NCBI RefSeq assembly: GCF_900496975.1 | Contig: NZ_UFQC01000002.1 | Coordinates: forward strand, 232,085 to 296,084 | Length of the DNA: 64,000 bases | Origin: Achromobacter veterisilvae | GTDB taxonomy: Bacteria > Pseudomonadota > Gammaproteobacteria > Burkholderiales > Burkholderiaceae_B | Direction of reading: 5' to 3' | Shown: positions 1 through 6,701 of the stretch, one piece after another | Position numbering within the stretch: the stretch's first letter is position 1 | How the letters are laid out: the number at the start of each line of letters is the position of its first letter | Made by a program: the position numbers and the translations under genes | The notes under the pieces: generated by a model | Seen by the model: the letters and a program-made list of their open reading frames with translations, nothing else | Databases searched by the model: none | What the model was told of the DNA's origin: nothing

Positions 1-972
1 CCCCTTGTAGTCGAATACGGCCCCGCCTGGATTGCGCAGCTTGGCGACCAGATGGCCGTCGGTGGAATACGGAGGCGTGTCCGGCAGGGTGACCCCGGTC
101 AGCGGATATAGCTGGGCCATCGACGCGCCCGACAGTTTCAGCCGCAGGTCGAGCGCGCCCAGATTGACGGGGTCGGTCAAGGTGCCGGCGACCGCCGCGC
201 GGGTGCCGCCGATCGCCACGTCCGCCTGCACCGGAAACGGCTGCCTGTCGTCCTGCAGGGCCAGCATGCCGCCGACCTTGCCTTCGCCCTTGATGGGCAG
301 CCCCTTGTATTTGCCCGCCACCGTCCAGCCGAACACGTAGTCGCGCGGCGCGGTTTTCGCGCCTTCTTCGTCCGCGAAGGCCGCGCCCGCCACGTCCGCG
401 AACGGCACCGGCTTGCCCAGCGGATCCACCTGCACGGCCAGATCCGCCTTGAGGACCTCGTCGACCAGCCCCACGCGGCCCTTGTCAAAGCCGATTTCAT
501 TGATGTCCAGGACCCAGGGCGACGGCTCGCCGGTCTCGGGCAGCGTGAACTCCCAGTTGGCGCGGCCGTCGGCCAGCCGTTCCAGATCGGCGGCGGGCTC
601 GGTCAACTGGATGCGCCGGATGACCACGCGCTGGCGCAGCAGCGGCAAGGGCGCCAGGCTGAACTCGCCGCGCTTGAGCGTGGCGAACCGGGGCGCCTTG
701 GCCCAGGGCGCGTTGCCCACCGAGATATCGTTGGCGATGACGCGCGGCCAGGGCACCCAGGCGCGCCAGCCGCCCTCTTCCGGCTGCCGCTGCCATTGGA
801 CGTCAAGATCGCCATTGATGGCGAAGGGGCGTCCGATGGCGGCGCTGACCCGTTCGTTGATCATGGGCCTGGCCCGATTCCAGTCGAAAGTGGCGATTCC
901 CACCGCCAGCACCGCCACGAGGAGCGCCGCTCCCCCTACAATCCCGATCGCTATTTTTCTCGAGCGCGTCAT
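1..972 (-). CDS. AsmA family protein, N-terminal part (cut by window edge)
   Basis: The frame stays open from an ATG at 972 to the left edge (324 codons), so the C-terminus is missing. It begins MTRSRKIAIG, with one membrane segment at about residues 7-24. The following stretch (WNRARPMINERVSAAIGRPF, then repeated short beta-rich stretches such as FSLAPLPLLRQRVVIRRIQL) is typical of the AsmA/YhdP-like envelope proteins, which are thought to help lipid transport or outer-membrane assembly in the periplasm. An AAGGA Shine-Dalgarno lies 8 bases before this ATG. An in-frame ATG at 990 lacks one. It is divergent from the sulfatase-fold gene at 1322. The family is likely but the exact member is not known. 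Confidence 0.75.
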   Translation of the reverse strand, partial: MTRSRKIAIGIVGGAALLVAVLAVGIATFDWNRARPMINERVSAAIGRPFAINGDLDVQWQRQPEEGGWRAWVPWPRVIANDISVGNAPWAKAPRFATLKRGEFSLAPLPLLRQRVVIRRIQLTEPAADLERLADGRANWEFTLPETGEPSPWVLDINEIGFDKGRVGLVDEVLKADLAVQVDPLGKPVPFADVAGAAFADEEGAKTAPRDYVFGWTVAGKYKGLPIKGEGKVGGMLALQDDRQPFPVQADVAIGGTRAAVAGTLTDPVNLGALDLRLKLSGASMAQLYPLTGVTLPDTPPYSTDGHLVAKLRNPGGAVFDYKG

Positions 973-1321
973 GGTTATGATCCTTGCCATTGCGGCCGGC
1001 GTACCGCGGCCGGCCATCTCTACTCGTCAAGGGTATCGCGGCCCGCAGCGCCGGCCGGGCTTTCCGGCCCCATAATGTATGCGGATCTTTCCAAGCCGTT
1101 TCCCCCGGCGGCGCCGCGCGGCTTGCCTCGCCCGGCGTTTGCGCAGCATGTCGCGTGCCCGGCCGCAAGGCGGCCGGTTACAAAACGAAATAGCTGCGGA
1201 CGACGGGATACGGGCGGCACGCCGGCATTGAGCGAATTTTCGACGCCGGCTCGGTTCAAATGCCCGAACGAAAGAAACGGCCGGCCCTGCATGCCGGATC
1301 GCTGAACAACCTGGAGGCCCG

Positions 1322-3229
1322 ATGCGGCATTCGACCTTGATTTTCGTGGCGGCGGCATTTGCGCTGCTGACGCTCAGCCGCCTGGCGCTGGCCGCCTGGC
1401 AGTTCCAGCGCGTCCGCAACGCCCGGGGCCTGCTGCCGCTGCTGCTGGGCGGGTTGCGCATCGACGCCCACCAGATCGCCGTGCTGGCCGCGCTGCCGGC
1501 CGTGCTGTCGCCGCTGCTGGGACACTTTCCGCTGGCCGCCGCCGTGACCGGGTTCTGGTACCTGATCGCGTTCATCCTGCTGGCCTTCCTGGAAGTGGCC
1601 ACGCCGCCCTTCATCCTGGAATACGACACCCGCCCCAACCGCCTGTTCGTCGAATACCTGAAGCACCCCCGCGAAGTCTCGGGCATGCTCTGGCGCGGCT
1701 ACAAGACGGCGCTGCTGGGGGGCCTGGGCGCCCTGGCGCTCATCGGCTGGGGCGCCTACGGCCTGTTCGGCCACGCGCAGCCGGATGCGCAGCTCGCCTG
1801 GTGGCAGATGCCGATCGCCAGCATCGCGATCCTGGCGGTCGTCATCCTGGCCATCCGCGGCACGCTTGGCCACCGTCCGATCAACCCGTCGTCGGTGGCC
1901 TATTGCTCGGACGGCATGCTCAACACCCTGGCGCTGAATTCGCTCTACAACGTCTTCTATGCCGTCTACAGCATGAAAAACGAGAAGTCCGCCTCGGACG
2001 TCTACGGCGGCATGGACGACGACAGGATGCAAGAACTGGTGCTGGCGCAGGCCGGCCTGCCCGATCCCCCCGCCAACCCGGAGTTCCCCAGCCTGCACCG
2101 CCAGCCGGCCACCCGCAAGACGGCCCGGCCGCTCAACCTGGTGATCATCCTGGAGGAAAGCCTGGGCGCGCAGTACAGCGCCGCCCTGGGCGGCGCCAAC
2201 CTGACGCCGGAGCTGGATGCGCTGGCGCGGGACGCCTGGACCTTCACGCGCGCGTATGCCACGGGCACGCGCTCGGTGCGCGGCCTGGAGGCGGTGGTCA
2301 CCGGCTTCCTGCCCACGCCCGCGCAAGCCGTGCTGAAACTGCCCCGTTCGCAGCGGGGCTTCTTCTCGCTGGCCGACCTGCTCGGCCGCCACGGCTACCA
2401 TTCGCGCTTCATCTACGGCGGCGAATCGCACTTCGACAATATGAAGGGCTTCTTCCTGGGCAATGGCTTCCGGGAGATCGTGGACCGCGCCGACTTCGTC
2501 GACCCGGCCTTCGTCGGCACCTGGGGCGCCTCGGACGAGGACATGTTCAACCAACTGGACCGGCTGCTGCGCGAAGACGGCGACCGGCCCACCTTCACGC
2601 TCGCCTTCAGCGTGTCGAACCATTCGCCGTGGGAATACCCGGCCGGCCGCATCCAGACCGAAGGCAATCCGGCCACAGTGGAAAACACCGTCCGCTATGC
2701 CGACTGGGCGCTGGGCCGCTACTTCGAACGCGCCAAATCCGCGCCCTACTGGGAAAACACAGTGTTCCTGATCGCCGCCGACCACGATTCCCGGGTCTTC
2801 GGCGCCAGCCTGGTGCCGGTGCGGCACTTCCATATCCCGGCCGTGATCCTGGGGGCCGGCATCCCGGCGCGCCGCGACGACCGCCTGGTCAGCCAGATCG
2901 ACCTGCCGCCGACCCTGTTGTCGCTGATCGGCGTGGACACCGAGCACCCGATGATCGGGCACGACCTCACCCGCAGCACGCCGGGCCGGGCCATCATGCA
3001 GTACGACAACACCTACGGGTACCTGAAGGAAGACGACCTGCTGGTGCTGGCGCCCAACAAGACGCCCTTGCAGTACCGCTACACCGCTCCCGAAGACTAC
3101 GCGCCCGCGGCCCTGGACCCCGCCCTGGCCGCCGAGGCGCTCGCGCATGCGCTGTGGCCAAGCTGGGCCTACCGGGAAGGGCGCTATTGCCTGCCGGGGG
3201 CAGCCGTCCCGGAGGAACAGGCGGGCTGA
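1322..3229 (+). CDS. LTA-synthase family / sulfatase-fold membrane phosphoglycerol (or phosphoethanolamine) transferase
   Basis: 635 residues. Hydrophobic segments in the first ~190 residues suggest four to five membrane spans, followed by a large periplasmic alkaline-phosphatase-like domain. Motifs fit LtaS/OpgB-type enzymes: the metal-binding Glu in LVIILEESLG (278-280), the nucleophile region ATGTRSVRGLE with Thr316, YGGESHFDNM (365-374), WGASDED (401-407) and the second metal site AADHDSR (~486-491). In Gram-negatives such enzymes decorate periplasmic glucans or glycolipids with phosphoglycerol. The substrate here is not shown. GGAGG lies just before the ATG. The gene is convergent with the glycosylase gene at 3233, with almost no space between the stops. 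Confidence 0.85.
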   Translation: MRHSTLIFVAAAFALLTLSRLALAAWQFQRVRNARGLLPLLLGGLRIDAHQIAVLAALPAVLSPLLGHFPLAAAVTGFWYLIAFILLAFLEVATPPFILEYDTRPNRLFVEYLKHPREVSGMLWRGYKTALLGGLGALALIGWGAYGLFGHAQPDAQLAWWQMPIASIAILAVVILAIRGTLGHRPINPSSVAYCSDGMLNTLALNSLYNVFYAVYSMKNEKSASDVYGGMDDDRMQELVLAQAGLPDPPANPEFPSLHRQPATRKTARPLNLVIILEESLGAQYSAALGGANLTPELDALARDAWTFTRAYATGTRSVRGLEAVVTGFLPTPAQAVLKLPRSQRGFFSLADLLGRHGYHSRFIYGGESHFDNMKGFFLGNGFREIVDRADFVDPAFVGTWGASDEDMFNQLDRLLREDGDRPTFTLAFSVSNHSPWEYPAGRIQTEGNPATVENTVRYADWALGRYFERAKSAPYWENTVFLIAADHDSRVFGASLVPVRHFHIPAVILGAGIPARRDDRLVSQIDLPPTLLSLIGVDTEHPMIGHDLTRSTPGRAIMQYDNTYGYLKEDDLLVLAPNKTPLQYRYTAPEDYAPAALDPALAAEALAHALWPSWAYREGRYCLPGAAVPEEQAG

Positions 3230-3232
3230 GCC

Positions 3233-3838
3233 CTACGCCGGCCGCTTGAACGCCTTGCGGGCCTTGGCGCTGGCCGGGTGGCAATGGCAGTCCGGGCTGT
3301 GGTCGTTCACCATGCCCACGGACTGCATGAACGCATAGACCGTGGTGGGCCCGACGAACTTCCAGCCCAGCTTCTTCAGCGCCTTGGACAGCGCCTCGGA
3401 TTGCGCCGACGTGGACGCGCCGTAGGTGGAAGGCGCGCCCGACGGGGCTTCGAAACGCCACAGGTAGGCGCCCAGCGATCCTTCGCGCTCGATCATTTCA
3501 AGCGCCCGGGCCGCGTTGTTGATCACGGCCTCGATCTTGCCGCGATGGCGCACGATGCCGGCGTCGGCCAATAGCGCCTGCACCTCCTTTTCGCCGAACC
3601 GCGCCACCCGGGCGGGATCGAAGCCGGCAAAGCCGCGCCGGAACGCCTCGCGCTTGGCCAGGATGGTGCGCCAGCTTAACCCGGACTGGAAACCTTCCAG
3701 GCAGAGCTGTTCGAACAGCGCGCGGTCGTCGGCTTCCGGATAGCCCCATTCGGTATCGTGATAGGCCATGTACTCGGCGGAGGTATCCACCCAGCCGCAA
3801 CGGGCCAGGCCGTCCGGGAATTCGGTTTTCGCGTTCAA
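3233..3838 (-). CDS. tag: DNA-3-methyladenine glycosylase I
   Basis: 201 residues, slightly longer than E. coli Tag (187). This cytosolic base-excision enzyme removes 3-methyladenine from alkylated DNA. The opening stretch RCGWVDTSAEYMAYHDTEWG carries the Cys and His, and the near-C-terminal NDHSPDCHCHP carries the His and Cys, that together hold the structural zinc in Tag (C4, H17, H175, C179 in E. coli). The core LFEQLCLEGFQSGLSWRTIL holds the family's base-pocket residues. It seems to be a single gene with no partner. Overlapping plus-strand frames have no domain support. Confidence 0.95.
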   Translation of the reverse strand: MNAKTEFPDGLARCGWVDTSAEYMAYHDTEWGYPEADDRALFEQLCLEGFQSGLSWRTILAKREAFRRGFAGFDPARVARFGEKEVQALLADAGIVRHRGKIEAVINNAARALEMIEREGSLGAYLWRFEAPSGAPSTYGASTSAQSEALSKALKKLGWKFVGPTTVYAFMQSVGMVNDHSPDCHCHPASAKARKAFKRPA

Positions 3839-4026
3839 TTCAGGCTCCTGGCCGCAGTCGGGCCATCGATGCTACCGCAAAAAAAACGTGGCGGCCGCGG
3901 TTCATGTCCAGCTAATATTTGCAGCCCTGATCCCGCGCCGGCCGTGACCGCGCGCGCTCCGGCGCCTCGCGGGGCCTTGCGTCTCCCTGGCCGGGGCCGG
4001 ACAGGTTTTTCGCACCGCCTCGCGCC

Positions 4027-4491
4027 ATGTCCCTGCTCGACTCCAGCCTCGTCACCTTCGTCTCGCCCGCCGTCCTGGCAGGCGACGACCCGGCCGCCAA
4101 TCCCTGTCTGGACTGCGGAGCATGCTGCTCGCACTTCCGCGTATCGTTCTATTGCGGCGAACTGGCGGGCGAAAACGGCGGCCACGTGCTCGTGGAGCTG
4201 GTCTCCCAGATGAGTCCGCTGCGCGCCTGCATGAAAGGCACCGAAACCGGCGGCGGCCGCTGCATCTCGCTGCGGGGAGAACTCGGCCGGCCCGGCATCC
4301 ACTGCGCCATCTACGAAAACCGCCCCACGCCCTGCCGGGAATTCGACATCTGGATGCCCGACGGCTCGCCCAACCCCGACTGCCAGCGGCTGCGGCTGGC
4401 CCTGGGGCTGCCGCCGGTGCCGCCCCGCCCGGATGCCGAGAACGACCCGCAGGGCCCTCCCATGCATCCCAACCAGCCCGCCGCGGCCTGA
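4027..4491 (+). CDS. YkgJ-type cysteine cluster protein
   Basis: 154 residues. The N-terminal CLDCGACCSHF (CxxCxxCC) together with later cysteines in CISL, HCAIYENRPTPCREFD marks the YkgJ / zinc-iron-chelating cysteine-cluster family, which binds a metal or Fe-S centre. The biochemical role is unknown for most members. There is no signal peptide, so it is probably cytosolic. It is convergent with the AraC-type gene downstream. The start is the first ATG, and the residue before the cysteine cluster sits at a family-typical distance. Confidence 0.85.
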   Translation: MSLLDSSLVTFVSPAVLAGDDPAANPCLDCGACCSHFRVSFYCGELAGENGGHVLVELVSQMSPLRACMKGTETGGGRCISLRGELGRPGIHCAIYENRPTPCREFDIWMPDGSPNPDCQRLRLALGLPPVPPRPDAENDPQGPPMHPNQPAAA

Positions 4492-4528
4492 CGCCGCCGT
4501 TCAACCGGCCAGGAACCGGCGGCCTCCG

Positions 4529-5308
4529 CTATCCGCGGCCCGCCAGGTAGCGGGTGGGCGTGGCGCCGAAGGCCGCGCGGAAGCTGCCGATGAACGCGCT
4601 GGTGCTCTCGTATCCCACGGACAGCGCGGCTTCGGTGACCGAGCCGCCGCGGCACAGCAGTTCCAGGGCGCGCAACAGGCGGGCCTGCTGGCGCCACTGC
4701 CCCAGCGTCACCCCGGTCTCCTGGCGGAACCGGCGCATGAGCGTGCGCGACGACATATTGAGCCGCTGCGCCCATTCGTCGATGCCGGCGGTATCGTCCG
4801 GCGTGTCCAGCAGCGTATGGGCCAGCTCCTGCAGGCGCGGATCGGCCGGCATGGGCAGCGGCAGGGCCTCGTGTTCGCGGTGCTTGAGCTCTTCCAGCAG
4901 CACGTCGAACAACTGCGCCTGGTAGGCCGGCGACACCGTCTCCACGCCCGCCCCCGTGAAACGCTCGACCAGGGCCTCGATCAGCTTGGACGACGGCCAG
5001 GAGCGGCAGCGGGCCGGCAGGCGCGCGCAGACATCCTGGCGCACGTACAGGAACGATCCGCGGGCCTCGCCGAACCACCTCGCCCCATGCCGCACGCCCG
5101 GGGGAATCCAGCCCAGGCTGCCCGGCATCACCGTCCAGACCTCGGCTCCCGCCTGCACCACCACCAGCCCTGCGTGCACCAGCACCAGCATGCCCTCGTC
5201 ATGGACATGCGAGGGCACGGCAATCCCTTTGGATTCGCGGCGCCCCTGGACGCTGAAAGGCGTCAGCAGGACGTCCGGCAAGGCGGGCGCAATAGCCACG
5301 TGAAGCAT
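4529..5308 (-). CDS. AraC family transcriptional regulator with N-terminal cupin domain
   Basis: About 259 residues. The first ~100 residues form a cupin-like ligand domain (VPSHVHDEGMLVLVHAGLVVV, WIPPGVRHG). The C-terminal ~100 residues form the double helix-turn-helix AraC domain (LNMSSRTLMRRFRQETGVTLGQWRQQARLLRAL and SVGYESTSAFIGSFRAAFGATPTRYL). It is transcribed divergently from the Fur-family gene, so it may act on that gene, on itself or on a distant target. The ligand is unknown. I took the ATG (MLHVAIAP). A TTG three codons upstream is also in frame. Confidence 0.85.
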   Translation of the reverse strand: MLHVAIAPALPDVLLTPFSVQGRRESKGIAVPSHVHDEGMLVLVHAGLVVVQAGAEVWTVMPGSLGWIPPGVRHGARWFGEARGSFLYVRQDVCARLPARCRSWPSSKLIEALVERFTGAGVETVSPAYQAQLFDVLLEELKHREHEALPLPMPADPRLQELAHTLLDTPDDTAGIDEWAQRLNMSSRTLMRRFRQETGVTLGQWRQQARLLRALELLCRGGSVTEAALSVGYESTSAFIGSFRAAFGATPTRYLAGRG

Positions 5309-5360
5309 GGTTGGCAAGTTTGAGCTACAGGTTGTCGGTTTCCGCGGAGCGGAGCTTCTT

Positions 5361-5379
5361 GAAAATGTACATCATTCTC
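5361..5379 (+). promoter_or_regulatory. Fur-box-like operator
   Basis: The 19-base site GAAAATGTACATCATTCTC matches the classical Fur box GATAATGATAATCATTATC at 14 of 19 positions. It ends about 32 bases before the ATG of the Fur-family gene and lies between divergent regulators. Iron-responsive or self-regulation is an inference. Confidence 0.55.
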
Positions 5380-5411
5380 ACTAGGACATCAGCCCCCGAC
5401 GGAGACCCCTC

Positions 5412-5852
5412 ATGGATCACTCATGGCTGCGCCATGCCGGCATCAAGGCCACCTTTCCCCGGATGAAGATCCTGGACATTTTCCACGAGCACGCCGGCCT
5501 GCACCTGAGCGCGGCGGACATTTACCGCAATCTTATCTCGGACCACAGCAATATCGGCCTGGCCACGGTTTACCGCGTCATTACGCAACTTGAAAGCGTC
5601 GGCCTGCTCAAACGGACGCAGCTCGACGCGCACACCACCGTGTACGAGCTCAACGACAAAGGCCATCACGACCATCTGGTCTGCACGCATTGCGGGCGGA
5701 TCCTGGAATCCAGCGATCCCGCCATGGCGCAACTGGTCAGGAAAATCGCCAAGCGCAGCGGCTTCCTGCTGGATTCCTACAGCCTCGTGCTCTATGGCGG
5801 CTGCGGCTGCCGCCAGCTCGAGCCCATTCCCCCCAAAGGAGAATTCGAATGA
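5412..5852 (+). CDS. Fur family transcriptional regulator (Fur paralogue)
   Basis: 146 residues. The N-terminal winged helix (IKATFPRMKILDIFHEHAG, then NIGLATVYRVITQLESVGLLKR) and the C-terminal metal and dimer domain (HHDHLVCTHCGRI, and a final GGCGC cluster) are typical of Fur. Compared with the betaproteobacterial Fur I know, it is diverged at both ends and ends in an extra CGCRQLEPIPP tail, so it looks like a second Fur-type regulator and not the global one. It binds DNA in the cytoplasm as a metal-loaded repressor. A Fur-box-like site lies upstream. The next gene starts inside its stop codon (ATGA), so the two form an operon. Confidence 0.85.
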   Translation: MDHSWLRHAGIKATFPRMKILDIFHEHAGLHLSAADIYRNLISDHSNIGLATVYRVITQLESVGLLKRTQLDAHTTVYELNDKGHHDHLVCTHCGRILESSDPAMAQLVRKIAKRSGFLLDSYSLVLYGGCGCRQLEPIPPKGEFE

Positions 5853-6268
5853 ACCACGAAGCGTTTTTCTTCCACGACCTGTCCCAGTTCCCCATTGTGA
5901 CGTCCAGGCATGGCGGCGCGCCCGAAGGCTACTCGGCCACCTGGATCCGCGAAATGGAAATGCTGGTGGAAAACCCCCAGACCTTCGTCATGGTGGTGCC
6001 CGACATACGGCAGGAAGCCGGGCCGGCGGACCGCAAGGCCATGATCGAATGGCAGACCGCCAATATGCCGCGCCTGAAGGCCCGCTGCCGGGCGTTCATC
6101 GCCGTGGAGGCCAACGCGGAGGCCCTGGACAAGATCCGCAAGCGCGGCGAGAAAATGACGCGCGCGTTCGGCCTGCCGTTCCTCGCGGTCGCGACCGTCG
6201 GCCAGGCCGCGCAGTGCGCCCGCGAGCTGCTGGGCCATTCCGGACCGGGAGGTTTCCTCGTGGACTAG
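5849..6268 (+). CDS. Conserved hypothetical protein coupled to the Fur paralogue
   Basis: 139 residues, starting at an ATG that overlaps the preceding stop (ATGA) and has AAAGGAG about 8 bases upstream. It has no signal peptide or membrane segment. The sequence is soluble alpha/beta in character: an aromatic N-terminus (NHEAFFFHDLSQFPIV), a VMVVP beta-strand near residue 50 and a basic helix KIRKRGEKMTRAFGLPF. I do not recognise a family. Translational coupling to a Fur-type regulator suggests a metal-related role or a regulatory partner. That is only context. Confidence 0.8.
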   Translation: MNHEAFFFHDLSQFPIVTSRHGGAPEGYSATWIREMEMLVENPQTFVMVVPDIRQEAGPADRKAMIEWQTANMPRLKARCRAFIAVEANAEALDKIRKRGEKMTRAFGLPFLAVATVGQAAQCARELLGHSGPGGFLVD

Positions 6269-6393
6269 GGCCCGCGGCGGCCGCAACCTCCGGTCCGGCT
6301 TAAGAGTTCGCCATCCGCGCCGTTGTCCATGGCAGGACGCCGGTTTCCGCGGCGTCCGCGTTCCCGCCCACCCGTTGATGAGCCGCCAGAAGC

Positions 6394-6681
6394 ATGAACC
6401 GCGCCCTCGCCTGTATATTCTGCCGATCGACGCTCGCCCAGGGCGCGCCGCTGCTAGAGAAAAACGGCACGGCCATCTGCAAGACCTGCGTCGACAGCTT
6501 CTCGGCCCTGTTCGCCGAACGCGCCTGGGCCATGGCGGCGACCCTGCAAGAACAGTTGGACGTTCTGCTGGACGAAAGCCACCGCGCCCTGGCGCACAGC
6601 GAAGCCCTGGCCGAGCGCGCCCGCGGCTGCGGCCTGAGCCTGAACGAACTGTCGGCCATGCCGGCGCGCAAGCTGTCCTGA
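6394..6681 (+). CDS. Small CxxC protein, function unknown
   Basis: 95 residues. Two CxxC pairs (CIFC at 8-11 and CKTC at about 30-33) could form a zinc ribbon or zinc knuckle, followed by a long amphipathic helix (RAWAMAATLQEQLDVLLDES). It has no signal peptide. It is convergent with the autotransporter gene. I do not recognise a family. The coding call rests on the sensible composition and the paired cysteines. Confidence 0.6.
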   Translation: MNRALACIFCRSTLAQGAPLLEKNGTAICKTCVDSFSALFAERAWAMAATLQEQLDVLLDESHRALAHSEALAERARGCGLSLNELSAMPARKLS

Positions 6682-6701
6682 CCGGAATCCCCGGCGTCAA
6701 A

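Noticed and set aside
973..1321. Hidden gene in the divergent spacer of about 350 bases
   Set aside because: Overlapping frames there are short, Arg/Gly-rich and without domains. The region must hold the promoters of the two flanking genes, though I could not place clear -35/-10 pairs.
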